A stretch of 54,015 nucleotides of DNA from Eubacteriales bacterium (GTDB taxonomy: Bacteria > Bacillota > Clostridia > Lachnospirales > Lachnospiraceae): NCBI GenBank assembly GCA_030536575.1, contig JAUNPS010000034.1, positions 1 through 54,015 of the forward strand, given 5' to 3'. Below the pieces are notes generated by a model. The model saw only the letters and a list, made by a program, of their open reading frames with translations, was not told where the DNA came from and made no database searches. Positions 33,641 through 42,476 of the stretch are shown piece after piece (positions within the stretch are counted from its first letter, which is position 1; each line of letters opens with the position of its first letter). The position numbers and the translations under genes were made by a program.

Positions 33641-34899
33641 ATGGATTTACGGATTTTGGAAGAGAACAAGGAACGGATTATAAAAGAATTCTCAGAAGAA
33701 CTGAACAACGGCGATGCCCGCCACATCCGTTATGAAATCAACTGGATTCTGTCAAAAGCCGATAACAACAGCTGGGTTACTTTAGAGGATGCCTACAGGG
33801 AAAGAATTTCCACAAAACCTTATAGTAATATCACAAAAAGCAACAAGAAATACTATTTCCGATGTATCTGCAAAAAACTATATCCTGGCCCTGTATTTAT
33901 GCCACGGGTATATAGCCATTGCGAAGATCCCGATGATATGCTGAAAACTTCAAAGGGGTATGGGGAACTGAACCATGGATACCGGGATTTGCTGGATACT
34001 TATGTGTTTCTTGCTAAAAAGGCGGGCAAGAAATGGGATACTATTTTTATTCACTGTAGTCTTACTGCCAAGTTTTTAAGGCATTTACAGGATAAGGGCG
34101 CCAACAGCCTTGAGGAAGCAGCGGAGGCTTGCGTAATGTCTTTCTTTTATGCTGACAGCCAGTATGAGCAGCAGCTCCGAAGCTACTCATACAAAGAAAA
34201 GCTGGCTGTTGTTTTCAAGACATGCATGACTGTGGATGAGTACACCACAGGATGCCGGCACGTCCTCAATATGATCCCTGCATTTGGGTATGTAAGAAAA
34301 AATGTGGAGTACCTTACTGCATCCGAAGCAGAAGCAATCCGTGACAGCATTGATTCGGAACAGCTTTCGCGCAGGGACCGGGCGATTATGATGATACTGC
34401 TTTACACGGGAATGAGATCCTGTGATGTCGCATCCATAAAGCTCCGTGACATTGACTGGAAATCTGAAACGATAAGCATCGTCCAGAAAAAAACAGCGGA
34501 GCCGCTTGTACTTGCAATGATGCCAGCCGTAGGGAATGCCGTTTTTGAATATCTGTGTGATAGCGGCGTTGAATCACCTTCCGGATATCTTTTTTGTGAA
34601 GCAGGCAACGGCAGAAACCATATCCCCGCAAAACGGTGAGAAGCGTTGCAGACAGGGTGTACAGGCTGGCTGGAATCCGCCAGGATAAAGACGCCCATAA
34701 AGGTACCCATCTGTTCCGTCACCATGCGGCAACAAAAATGCTTGAAAGCGGTGTGCAGCGTGCCGTAATAAGCAAGACGCTCGGCCATGCAGACCCGGAT
34801 TCTCTGGGGCCATACCTCCATGCAGACTTTAAACACCTGAGGGAATTTTCCTTAAGTTTGTCAGCTTATCCGGTATCAGAGGAGGTTTGGGATATATGA
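33641..34899 (+). pseudogene. First tyrosine recombinase (RitA-like), frameshifted
   Basis: An ATG at 33641 with GGGAGGGAACAG starts an integrase that has the catalytic Arg in LLYTGMRSCDVASIKL and stops at 34639 after HIPAKR. The remainder continues in the -1 frame from 34636: HLFRHHAATKMLE, LGHADPDSLGPYLHAD, carrying HxxR, GH and Tyr. So a single-base change or a -1 frameshift near 34630 splits the catalytic domain. The GTGA overlap could also let both halves be translated. The final stop overlaps the next gene by ATGA. Confidence 0.8.
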
Positions 34900-35873
34900 G
34901 CCTGAAAAGAAGGGATTACCAGTCTTGTTTTAAGAAATATCTTGATATGTTTTCCGATTATATGGGGGCATCCCATCATTGGAACAGCGGTTATGATTAC
35001 AACCTGCGCTCGTTTGACCGATACTGTGCCGAGCAGTTCCCGGATGATCACTGCCTTTCGCAGGAAATGGTAGATTCATGGTGCAGGAAAAGAGATACAG
35101 AAGCCAATCTCTCATGCCATACCCGGCAGTGCTGTATTGTTGCGCTGGTTAAGTATCTCCGTGCAAGAGGACTTTCAAACGTTCACGGACCAGACAGGCC
35201 CAGAAAGGGCCGTTCCTCATATATCCCCCACGCTTTCACGGACGAGGAACTGCATAATTTTTTTCATGCCTGCGATTCCATCCATTACAAGCCGGGCCAC
35301 AGAAGGCAGTGCGATAAACTGAAAAAGCTTACAACACCGGTAATCTTCCGGGTATTATACAGCACTGGTATGCGGACTAATGAGGCAAGGCTTCTGGCAA
35401 AAAATGATATCAACCTGGAAGAAGGTATTATTAGCATTACACAGTCAAAAGGAGAACAGCAACGTTATGTGGCTATCCATCCAACGCTTTTACCCATTCT
35501 CCGCCAATATGACAAAAAAGTAGCCGAATTATGCCCGGACCGTAATTATTTCTTCCCCTCTCCCAGGGGAGGCTGTCTTTCGAACACCTGGATCACGGCT
35601 GTATTCCGGGAAATGTGGGATAAATATAATTCTTCCCATGCCACTGCATATGAACTCAGGCACCATTATGCCATCGTCAATATCAATAGCTGGCAAGATA
35701 TGGGATTCGAGCTGTATGACCATCTCCTCTATCTTAGCAAAAGCATGGGGCACCGGTCTGTGGAAAGTACCAGAAACTACTATGCGATCGTCCCGGCACT
35801 TGCAGATACGCTGACAGAAAAGACTGCAGATGATACTGACTGGATACTGCCAGACATAGAAGAACAGGGGTGA
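34896..35873 (+). CDS. Second tyrosine recombinase (RitB-like)
   Basis: The 325-aa recombinase has an N-terminal SAM-like core-binding domain and the catalytic series Arg in LYSTGMRTNEARLL, Lys in SKGEQQRYVAIHP, HxxR-type YELRHHYAIVNI, GH in SMGHRSVESTRNYY with the Tyr nucleophile. The ATG at 34896 overlaps the first recombinase; GAGGAGG is upstream. It acts with its neighbours on the element's inverted repeats, by analogy with RIT elements. Confidence 0.9.
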   Translation: MSLKRRDYQSCFKKYLDMFSDYMGASHHWNSGYDYNLRSFDRYCAEQFPDDHCLSQEMVDSWCRKRDTEANLSCHTRQCCIVALVKYLRARGLSNVHGPDRPRKGRSSYIPHAFTDEELHNFFHACDSIHYKPGHRRQCDKLKKLTTPVIFRVLYSTGMRTNEARLLAKNDINLEEGIISITQSKGEQQRYVAIHPTLLPILRQYDKKVAELCPDRNYFFPSPRGGCLSNTWITAVFREMWDKYNSSHATAYELRHHYAIVNINSWQDMGFELYDHLLYLSKSMGHRSVESTRNYYAIVPALADTLTEKTADDTDWILPDIEEQG

Positions 35874-35879
35874 AAGAGT

Positions 35880-36917
35880 ATGAGAAAACCAACAGCTGAA
35901 AGCCTGGAGATGGCAAAGTATATTTATGCCTTTATAAACGAATATGCCCCAGTCCATAAGACAACCAGCGGGCATACGCTTAAGAATTACCAAACTTCAT
36001 TGGCACTGTATCTGACATTTTTAGAAAAAGAACAGAATATCACACCAGCAAAACTCAGCATAGACTGTTTTTCATTGAAATACATTGAAGGATGGATGAA
36101 ATGGACCAAAGAGAGCCGTGGATGCAGTGCCCAGACCTGCAACATCAGGCTGGGCGCTCTCAGAACCTTTATGAAATATCTCAGTGAGAGAAATCCGGCA
36201 TATCTTTCTGCATATGAACTGGCATGTACTATCCCGTCAATGAAGGTCCCGAAACGCAAAATCGACGGTCTTTCAAAAACAGCGGTCAAGCAGCTTTTAG
36301 AGATGCCGAAGCTTTCTACAAAGACAGGCAGGAGAGACCTTGCGTTCATGATTTTACTGTACAGTACTGCAATCAGACTGGATGAAGCTTTATCATTAAA
36401 AATGCAGGATGTACACCTGGATTCACAAAAACCGTATATCAGCATCATCGGAAAAGGACACAAGCGCAGGACACTCTATTTGATGCCAAAGGTAGTTGTG
36501 CATCTAAAAAAATATATCGAGGAATATCATGGGAAGGCGCCGGAACCCGGCTCATATTTATTTTATTCCAGGAATGTTGGAACATCCGGAAAAATGACTC
36601 AGGCTGCCATCGATAAAATGTTGAAAAAACATGCGAAAGCAGCGCACCTGCTTTGCGCTGAAGTTCCGATAGGGCTCCATGCGCATCAATTCAGACATGC
36701 AAAAGCATCCCACTGGCTCGAGGAGGGCATGAATATAGTGCAGATTTCATTCTTGTTAGGACATGAACAGTTGGAAACAACAATGGTTTATCTGGATGTC
36801 ACTACAGAAGATGAGCGAAAAGCATTGGCTACTCTGGAATATGAAAAAGATGAAAATATTTCACCGAAATGGAAGAACAGTGATGGTTCATTAGTTGATT
36901 TTTGCGGGATAAGATGA
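35880..36917 (+). CDS. Third tyrosine recombinase (RitC-like)
   Basis: The 345-aa recombinase has Arg in LLYSTAIRLDEALSL, Lys in GKGHKRRTLYL, HQFRHAKASHWLEEG and LLGHEQLETTMVYLDV with the nucleophile Tyr. It follows the second recombinase by 6 bp with AGGGGTGAAAGAG before its ATG. The catalytic set is intact, so at least two of the three enzymes should be active. Confidence 0.92.
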   Translation: MRKPTAESLEMAKYIYAFINEYAPVHKTTSGHTLKNYQTSLALYLTFLEKEQNITPAKLSIDCFSLKYIEGWMKWTKESRGCSAQTCNIRLGALRTFMKYLSERNPAYLSAYELACTIPSMKVPKRKIDGLSKTAVKQLLEMPKLSTKTGRRDLAFMILLYSTAIRLDEALSLKMQDVHLDSQKPYISIIGKGHKRRTLYLMPKVVVHLKKYIEEYHGKAPEPGSYLFYSRNVGTSGKMTQAAIDKMLKKHAKAAHLLCAEVPIGLHAHQFRHAKASHWLEEGMNIVQISFLLGHEQLETTMVYLDVTTEDERKALATLEYEKDENISPKWKNSDGSLVDFCGIR

Positions 36918-36954
36918 TATAAAAAATACAAACCATTTACGAGTTGGATTCCTA

Positions 36955-37008
36955 TAAATGCAGTATTTATTCAAAAAGGTTGGGATATGAAAGGAGTTAG
37001 TATGTGTA
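36955..37008 (-). repeat. Right terminal inverted repeat, 54 bp
   Basis: It ends GGAGTTAGTATGTGTA on the plus strand and mirrors 32824-32877. It carries AAAGGAG five bases before an ATG at 37002, which opens the host rpn frame. Confidence 0.92.
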
Positions 37009-37196
37009 CTGCGTTGGAAAAACTAAAGGATGAAGGACGCCAGGAAGGGCGCCAGGAAGGATACCAGGAAAGAGACCGGGAACTGGTTCTCGAATGGACG
37101 AAAGAAGGCTATTCCGCGGAAACGATCGCAAAACTTCTGAAAAAACCACAGGAGTTTGTACGCAAAATCCAGAAAGAATCAGAGGTACTAGTATAG
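37002..37196 (+). pseudogene. rpn-family nuclease remnant, 3' piece
   Basis: This is the C-terminal tail of the interrupted rpn gene: MCTALEKLKDEGRQEG, a repeated charged QEGRQEGYQERD linker typical of Rpn/transposase proteins, and EWTKEGYSAETIAKLLKKP. The element's right end supplies a Shine-Dalgarno and ATG, so the 64-aa tail might be translated. It is unlikely to have nuclease activity. Confidence 0.75.
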
Positions 37197-37224
37197 CCTG
37201 GGTATAAAAGCCATAGCAGAAAAT

Positions 37225-37271
37225 AAAAAAGCCATTTGTGTATGCTCATTTCATGCACAGATGGCTTTTTT
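37225..37271. terminator. Bidirectional terminator between rpn tail and MATE gene
   Basis: AAAAAAGCCATTTGTG and CACAGATGGCTTTTTT pair (one wobble) around a 15-nt loop, with A- and T-runs on both sides. Confidence 0.85.
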
Positions 37272-37329
37272 GAGGCTGTTCCTATTTTTTCCAAGGAATG
37301 CAATATAGGTTTTGCGGCCCAAGACGAAA

Positions 37330-38703
37330 TCAGAAAATATTCGCAGGCTTCCATTTCCCGCGCAGGTAATGAACCGAGAACAGGACAAAAAGAAGCAAAT
37401 TATGTGCGATCATGCAGGCCCAGGCAGAAACCAGCCCGTAACCCAGAATCTGGGTGCAGATGAAAGTTCCGGCAATGCGCACGCCCCACATGCCGCACAC
37501 ATTGAAAACAAAAGGAGCCACCGTTTTTCCAACTCCCTGCATCATCCCCTCGATTACAATCGGAACCCCATAGAAAGGCTCCGAAACCGCAACCATCCGC
37601 AGTACCGTACTTCCCAGCCGGATGACTTCCTCATCCCTGGAAAACAGCAGCATAAGATGCGGGGCAAAAGCAAAGAGCAGCCCGCCGGACAGAACCATCA
37701 GGCCGACTTCCAGCGGAAGGAGCACATGGGCCAGGTTTTGCAGCCGCCGTTCATCTTTGGCTCCCAGGGCATTGCCGGACAATGTGGCCGCGGCCGTCTG
37801 CATCCCCCAGCCCGGAATATAGAAGGCGGATTCGACCGTATTTGCAATGGTGTGGGCGGCGGTCGCCGTTTCTCCCAGAGAATTGATCATGGAGGCAAAG
37901 GCCACATACCCCAGAGAAGTCGCGAAACGCTGCAGCATGTTTGGAATGGCAACGCGCAGGCAGGGCCTGAGAACCTGAAAATCCGGAAGCAGGCTTTCCC
38001 CTTTGGGCGAAATTTCCCGGTGTTTCCAGAGCTTCCACGTGATAGCGATTCCGCCGTATGTATAGGATACCGCGCTTGCGATGGCTGCGCCTTCGATGCC
38101 AAGGCCTGCGCCGGGCATGGTCAGCGTGAAACCGCCGATGGAAAACGGGCGGGTCTCATAAATGAGAAAGAAGTTTAACACAATGTTGATGACATTGACG
38201 ACAGCCCCGACTTTCATGGGCGTTTTCGTATCCCTGGCGGCGCGCAGGACGGTGCCGAACAGGATGCTGGCTGTGCGGAACAGCATCGGCAGGTAGAGAA
38301 TTCGGAAGTACCGCGACGCCATAGCCTGGATGGAAGGATCGACCTGCATCCAGACGGGAACCTGGCCGCTTAAGGAGACGGTGAGGACGGTAAAGAACAG
38401 GCCGACGATCAGGGTTGTGGTGACGGCCTGTCCGGAAGCGGCCCGCGCTTTTTTGGATTCGCCTGCGCCGGAAACCTGGGCGATGTAGGAGAGAAATCCT
38501 ACGCCGATGGCGGAAACGGTGCTGTTGATCAGCCAGTTGACTGTGCTGGTCGCGCCGACGGCCGCGGTGGCCTGGGTGCCAAGGGCTCCTACCATGGCGG
38601 TGTCAATGTACTGGACGGCGGTCTGGAGGAATTGCTCCAGCATGGTGGGCCAGGCGAGGGAAAAAATAACGGGGAGCATTTGAGAAAATTCTTTCTTTTT
38701 CAT
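37330..38703 (-). CDS. MATE-family efflux transporter
   Basis: The 457-aa antiporter has about 12 hydrophobic segments and MatE signatures such as MLEQFLQTAVQYIDTAMVG and, in the second half, PGWGMQTAAATLSGNALGA. It exports drugs or organic cations. AGAAAGGAA lies 12 bases before the ATG and TATAAT is found about 40 bp upstream. It is the second of three MATE genes in the window and only distantly like the others. Confidence 0.92.
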   Translation of the reverse strand: MKKKEFSQMLPVIFSLAWPTMLEQFLQTAVQYIDTAMVGALGTQATAAVGATSTVNWLINSTVSAIGVGFLSYIAQVSGAGESKKARAASGQAVTTTLIVGLFFTVLTVSLSGQVPVWMQVDPSIQAMASRYFRILYLPMLFRTASILFGTVLRAARDTKTPMKVGAVVNVINIVLNFFLIYETRPFSIGGFTLTMPGAGLGIEGAAIASAVSYTYGGIAITWKLWKHREISPKGESLLPDFQVLRPCLRVAIPNMLQRFATSLGYVAFASMINSLGETATAAHTIANTVESAFYIPGWGMQTAAATLSGNALGAKDERRLQNLAHVLLPLEVGLMVLSGGLLFAFAPHLMLLFSRDEEVIRLGSTVLRMVAVSEPFYGVPIVIEGMMQGVGKTVAPFVFNVCGMWGVRIAGTFICTQILGYGLVSAWACMIAHNLLLFVLFSVHYLRGKWKPANIF

Positions 38704-38829
38704 TGCAGATTCGATTCCTTTCTCATAAGAACACTGATGCTATTATAGCCGAAAAAAGGGGAAAAAGATAGGGGAAATTGGGAAGAGGTACGGGTGAATG
38801 GCAACGATTTTGCAAATGCAATTTGTTGA

Positions 38830-38858
38830 TTGAAAAATTCCTACTGGTGTGGTATGAT
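38830..38858 (+). promoter_or_regulatory. Promoter of the type I toxin mRNA
   Basis: TTGAAA (38830-38835) and TATGAT (38853-38858) are 17 bp apart. The mRNA should start near 38865 with a 5' UTR of about 65 nt. Confidence 0.75.
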
Positions 38859-38930
38859 ACTGGCAGGGAATAACCGTGTTGCAGGGTGGCTGACCTTCAT
38901 TTTATTTTACATAGAATGGGGGTGGTGCTG

Positions 38931-39020
38931 ATGGACAATCATTTTGATTTCAAAGACCTGATGGCCTTTGGCATGTTCATTTTAGCGTTGCTGACATTCA
39001 TTTTTGTGAATTTGAAGTAA
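38931..39020 (+). CDS. Putative holin-like type I toxin, 29 aa
   Basis: The peptide has a short polar start (MDNHFDFKDLMA), one hydrophobic helix (FGMFILALLTFIFV) and the end NLK. This matches the putative holin-like toxin family, whose hallmark is FGxFILALLTLI; such peptides insert in the membrane. An in-frame ATG at 38916 would give 34 aa, but GGGGGTGGT sits four to five bases before 38931. The 3' end overlaps an antisense RNA, giving a type I toxin-antitoxin arrangement. Confidence 0.8.
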   Translation: MDNHFDFKDLMAFGMFILALLTFIFVNLK

Positions 39021-39029
39021 TGCGCATGG

Positions 39030-39084
39030 CATAGAAAAACCACCCTCTAAACTTTGACGAGTAACGTGGGTGGTATTTTCTATG
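39030..39084. terminator. Shared bidirectional terminator of toxin and antitoxin RNAs
   Basis: CATAGAAAA-ACCACCC (39030-39045) and GGGTGGT-A-TTTTCTATG (39068-39084) form a long hairpin with T-runs in both directions, as in Fst/par-type loci where both RNAs end in one terminator. Confidence 0.85.
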
Positions 39085-39125
39085 CTCACATAAAATCGGT
39101 CAACCCCTTGTGGGCGGTTGTTCCT
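39035..39125 (-). ncRNA. Candidate antisense antitoxin RNA
   Basis: A minus-strand promoter (TTGAAA at 39160-39155, TATATT at 39137-39132, 17-bp spacer) should start an RNA near 39125 that ends at the shared terminator, about 90 nt. It overlaps the toxin mRNA tail. It carries ACCACCC (39074-39068), which is complementary to GGGTGGT at the toxin ribosome binding site (38920-38926) and to GGGTGG at 38884-38889. Confidence 0.72.
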
Positions 39126-39319
39126 GTCTCTAATATAGCATAGCTTCCAGTAGATTTCAAGTGAAAAATCAGGCGCCGCTTTAAGGGCGCCCGTTTTTTA
39201 TCCTTCCTATAAACCGGCGAAGCGGGACGGTCTTCCGTGAAGGTGAAAAGCACCGCATTGAAAAGCGCCGGAAAACATGTTACACTGAAATCATACCCAA
39301 TATGCGAAGGAGAAGATCA

Positions 39320-40234
39320 ATGGAAATTGAAGTAAAAGCCTACACTTACGAAACAATGCCCGACTATGAGGACAATGTAGACGGCGCGAAGGAACTTCCT
39401 GCAACCGGCAAAGAAATTAACGTCCTATACCTGCCGAATATTGTTTATGACTGCAAAGACGGCCAGGAACTCCGTCTGCAAATTTTGCAGCCGTCCGTAT
39501 TTTCAGAGCCGGACAGACAGTTCCCGTGTGTGGTATTTGTCCAGGGTTCGGCCTGGATGCCCCAGAACATTTATATGAACGTGGCAAATCTGGGCAAGCT
39601 GGCGGCGAAAGGATATGTCTGTGCGATTGTGGAGTACCGTCACAGCGGAATCGCCCATTTCCCGGCACAGATTATCGACGCGAAGAACGCCATCCGCTTT
39701 CTGAAAAAGAACTGCAGCCAGTACCAGATTGACCCGGAACAGGTGATTATCATGGGGGATTCCTCCGGCGGCCATACCAGCGTACTCGCCGGAATGACCG
39801 CAAATACGGCTCTGCTGGATGAACCCTCTTATCCGGAGAGCTGCCAGGTAAAGGGAATCGTGGATTTATACGGGGCGGTGGAAGTGACGTTGCCTTACGG
39901 CTATCCGACAACGGAAAACCACCAGATGGCGGACAGCCCGGAGGGGATGCTGATGGGCTATGAAATCCGGGGACGCGAAGGAGAGGCGAGCATTGCGAAT
40001 GCACTTTCCTATGTAGGGGAAACGTTTGCGCCGATGCTGATTCTCCACGGAACAAAGGATAAAACGGTATTTTGCGAACAGAGCGTCAGGCTGTATCGTG
40101 CACTGAAAGAGCAGGGAAAAGATGTGGAACTGTACCTAGTGCGCGGGGCGGATCACGGCGGCGCCGCATTCTGGAGCGAGGAGGCCGTGGAGCTGTACCA
40201 CCGCTTTATCCAACGATGCATGGAAAAGGAGTGA
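39320..40234 (+). CDS. Alpha/beta hydrolase, carboxylesterase type
   Basis: The 304-aa protein has the alpha/beta hydrolase fold: oxyanion-side VVFVQGSAWM, nucleophile Ser in IIMGDSSGGHTS (near residue 152), Asp in LILHGTKDKTV and His in GADHGGAAF. It resembles BD-FAE/acetylxylan-esterase-like enzymes that remove esters from plant polymers or small molecules; exact substrate unknown. No signal peptide, so cytoplasmic. AGGAGAAGATCA precedes the ATG at 39320. The MATE gene follows 7 bp later. Confidence 0.88.
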   Translation: MEIEVKAYTYETMPDYEDNVDGAKELPATGKEINVLYLPNIVYDCKDGQELRLQILQPSVFSEPDRQFPCVVFVQGSAWMPQNIYMNVANLGKLAAKGYVCAIVEYRHSGIAHFPAQIIDAKNAIRFLKKNCSQYQIDPEQVIIMGDSSGGHTSVLAGMTANTALLDEPSYPESCQVKGIVDLYGAVEVTLPYGYPTTENHQMADSPEGMLMGYEIRGREGEASIANALSYVGETFAPMLILHGTKDKTVFCEQSVRLYRALKEQGKDVELYLVRGADHGGAAFWSEEAVELYHRFIQRCMEKE

Positions 40235-40241
40235 ACGGCAG

Positions 40242-41603
40242 ATGAATGTGAAGAAGATGAATGCGCAGGAAAAGGTTTCTTACCTGACCACGGAGCCGGT
40301 TCCGCGCCTGATCTGTGAAATGGCAGTTCCAACGATCATCAGCATGCTGGTGACGTCCTTCTACAATATGGCGGACACCTTTTTCGTAGGGCAGATCAAT
40401 ACCCAGTCCACGGCCGCGGTCGGCGTGGTCTTTTCCGTCATGGCGCTGATTCAGGCCATCGGCTTCTTCTTCGGCCATGGTTCCGGAAACTACATTTCCA
40501 GAAAGCTGGGCTCCATGGAATTCGAAGAGGCGGCGCTGATGGCAGCGACCGGATTTTTCAGCGCCTTCCTGACCGGGGTCGTGCTTGGGGCGCTGGGATT
40601 GCTTTTTTTGGAACCATTGTCGATTTTTCTGGGGTCTACGGAAACGATTTTGCCGTATACCATGAGCTATCTGCGGATTATCCTGTTGGGAACGCCGTTT
40701 ATGATGTCTTCGCTGGTGCTGAATAACCAGCTCCGGTTCCAGGGGAGCGCATCGTATGCGATGGTAGGGATCACGGCCGGGGCTGTGCTGAATATCGCGC
40801 TGGATCCGCTTCTGATTTTTGTGTTTAATATGGGCGTGGCGGGCGCTGCTGCGGCGACAGTCATCAGCCAGATTGTAAGCTTTCTGATTTTGCTGCGCGC
40901 CAGCAGCCGGGGCGGAAATTTCCAGATTAAATTCCGGAATTTCAAACCGACGAAGGAACGGATGTACATGATTTTTAAGGGCGGGGTTCCGTCGCTCTGC
41001 CGGCAGGGGCTTGGAAGCATTGCGACGATCTGTCTGAATACGGCGGCCGGGAATTTTGGCGGGGCTTATGCGGATGCGGCCATTGCGGCGATGGGAATTG
41101 TTTCCAGGGTTTCGATGTTCGCCAATTCTGCGCTGATCGGTTTCGGCCAGGGCTTTCAGCCGGTGTGCGGGACGAATTACGGGGCGAAGAAATACGGGCG
41201 TGTCCGGGAGGCTTTCTGGTTCTGCGTCAAGGTGGCGGTGGTTTTCCTGGTGATCGTTTCGATTCTGGGATTTGTGTTTGCGGAGCCGATCGTGGAGATT
41301 TTCCGGAAAGATCCGGATGTGGTGCGGATCGGGACGCTGTCCTTGCGGCTGCAATGCGTGGTGTTCCCATTAAACGCCTGGATTGTAATGTGCAACATGT
41401 GTCTCCAGACCATCGGGAAATCTGTGAAAGCGTCGATTGTGGCGGCATCCAGGCAGGGCCTGTTTTTCCTGCCGCTTATTTACATTCTGCCGCGCATGTT
41501 TGGGCTTTTCGGGGTTCAGATGTGCCAGATGGTTTCGGATATCTGCACCTTTTTGCTGGCTCTTCCGATTGGCCTGAGCGTGATGAAGGAACTCAAGGAT
41601 TGA
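40242..41603 (+). CDS. MATE-family efflux transporter
   Basis: The 453-aa antiporter has about 12 membrane helices and typical sequence VPTIISMLVTSFYNMADTFF, SGNYISRKLG, and, in the C-terminal half, GFGQGFQPVCGTNYGAKKYG. It is co-transcribed with the hydrolase, 7 bp apart, so the pair may modify and expel one compound; this link is inference. Confidence 0.94.
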   Translation: MNVKKMNAQEKVSYLTTEPVPRLICEMAVPTIISMLVTSFYNMADTFFVGQINTQSTAAVGVVFSVMALIQAIGFFFGHGSGNYISRKLGSMEFEEAALMAATGFFSAFLTGVVLGALGLLFLEPLSIFLGSTETILPYTMSYLRIILLGTPFMMSSLVLNNQLRFQGSASYAMVGITAGAVLNIALDPLLIFVFNMGVAGAAAATVISQIVSFLILLRASSRGGNFQIKFRNFKPTKERMYMIFKGGVPSLCRQGLGSIATICLNTAAGNFGGAYADAAIAAMGIVSRVSMFANSALIGFGQGFQPVCGTNYGAKKYGRVREAFWFCVKVAVVFLVIVSILGFVFAEPIVEIFRKDPDVVRIGTLSLRLQCVVFPLNAWIVMCNMCLQTIGKSVKASIVAASRQGLFFLPLIYILPRMFGLFGVQMCQMVSDICTFLLALPIGLSVMKELKD

Positions 41604-41667
41604 CGCGTGGAGCGGGGTGTAGTATAGTTATTTTATAAGAAAACGAGGTCGGATTGGGGGTAATGTT

Positions 41668-42399
41668 ATGGAGAAGAAGATCGCGTTGTTAAGGAAGATT
41701 CTGAAGGAAAGCGATTATACGGTGGCGCTGTGCGGCTCCGGGATGCTGGAGGAAGCCGGGTTCATTCCGGTGCGGAATCCGGAACGGGCGTATGAGATCG
41801 AGACAAAGTACGGAGCCGGGCCGGAGGAAATCTTTACCAGTGTGTATTATAATACGCGGACGGAAAAGTTTTTCAACTTCTATAAAAACGAGATGCTGGC
41901 AGACTTAAAGCCCGGTGAATCCGGAAGGGTGTTAAGCCTGATGGAGCAGGCGGGGGATCTGGACTGCATTGTGACCGGGAATATTTATGAGCTGTCCCAG
42001 AGAGCCGGATGTAAAAAGGTGATTAACCTTCACGGAAGCATTTATGAAAATGCCTGTCCGCGCTGCGGGAGAAAGTATTCCGTGGACTACATTAAGAACA
42101 GCCGCCGCGTTCCGGTCTGCGAGAAATGCAGCGTCGCCATCCGGCCGGGCGTGAATCTGTTCGGCGAAATGATCGACAGCCGCCTGATGGAGCAGACAAC
42201 ACGGGAAATTGAAAAGGCTCAGGTGCTCCTGTTGCTGGGAACGGCGATTAATTCCGACGCATTCTATAATTACATCAAATATTTTAACGGGAAGTACCTG
42301 GTAATCATTCACAAAGAAGAGCATTTGATGGATGACCGGGCCGACCTGCTGATTTATGAGGAACCCAAGAATGTGCTGCCGAAGTTAGGATATGAATAA
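41668..42399 (+). CDS. Divergent Sir2-family NAD-dependent protein
   Basis: The 243-aa protein has sirtuin landmarks in altered form: CGSGMLEEAG where GAGxS..SGIP is expected, TGNIYELSQRAG for TQNID..LHxxAG, the catalytic His in NLHGS, a zinc-binding set CPRCG...CEKC, RPGVNLFGE and LLLGTAINSD. It should bind NAD and a protein substrate, but the changed first loop leaves deacetylase activity uncertain; ADP-ribosyl transfer or another role is possible. GGGGGTAATGTT precedes the ATG. It is alone between a gap and a terminator. Confidence 0.82.
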   Translation: MEKKIALLRKILKESDYTVALCGSGMLEEAGFIPVRNPERAYEIETKYGAGPEEIFTSVYYNTRTEKFFNFYKNEMLADLKPGESGRVLSLMEQAGDLDCIVTGNIYELSQRAGCKKVINLHGSIYENACPRCGRKYSVDYIKNSRRVPVCEKCSVAIRPGVNLFGEMIDSRLMEQTTREIEKAQVLLLLGTAINSDAFYNYIKYFNGKYLVIIHKEEHLMDDRADLLIYEEPKNVLPKLGYE

Positions 42400-42413
42400 A
42401 ATACGGAAACAGG

Positions 42414-42445
42414 CGGGGGTTGTGCAGGGCACAGCTCCCGTTTTT
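42414..42445 (+). terminator. Intrinsic terminator after the sirtuin gene
   Basis: CGGGGGTTGTGC and GCACAGCTCCCG pair with wobbles around a 3-nt loop, followed by TTTTT. Confidence 0.8.
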
Positions 42446-42476
42446 CGAGATTTTCGGTTGGGAAAAAGGAGAAAGA

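Larger units (their letters stand above)
32798..37008 (+). mobile_element. Recombinase-in-trio (RIT-like) element inserted in rpn
   Basis: The 4.2-kb element is bounded by 54-bp inverted repeats (32824-32877 and 36955-37008, three mismatches) and contains three consecutive tyrosine recombinases plus a zinc-ribbon gene. RIT elements are known for three adjacent, overlapping recombinases within inverted repeats. Host rpn reads up to ATGTGTAC on the left and continues from the same ATGTGTAC on the right, so the element ends match the target core. The left boundary is uncertain by about 25 bp because a palindrome lies outside the left repeat. Confidence 0.85.

Noticed and set aside
40206-41354. 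382-codon minus-strand frame opposite the third MATE gene
   Set aside because: Antisense shadow of a well-supported membrane transporter; composition is dominated by Arg, His and Gln.
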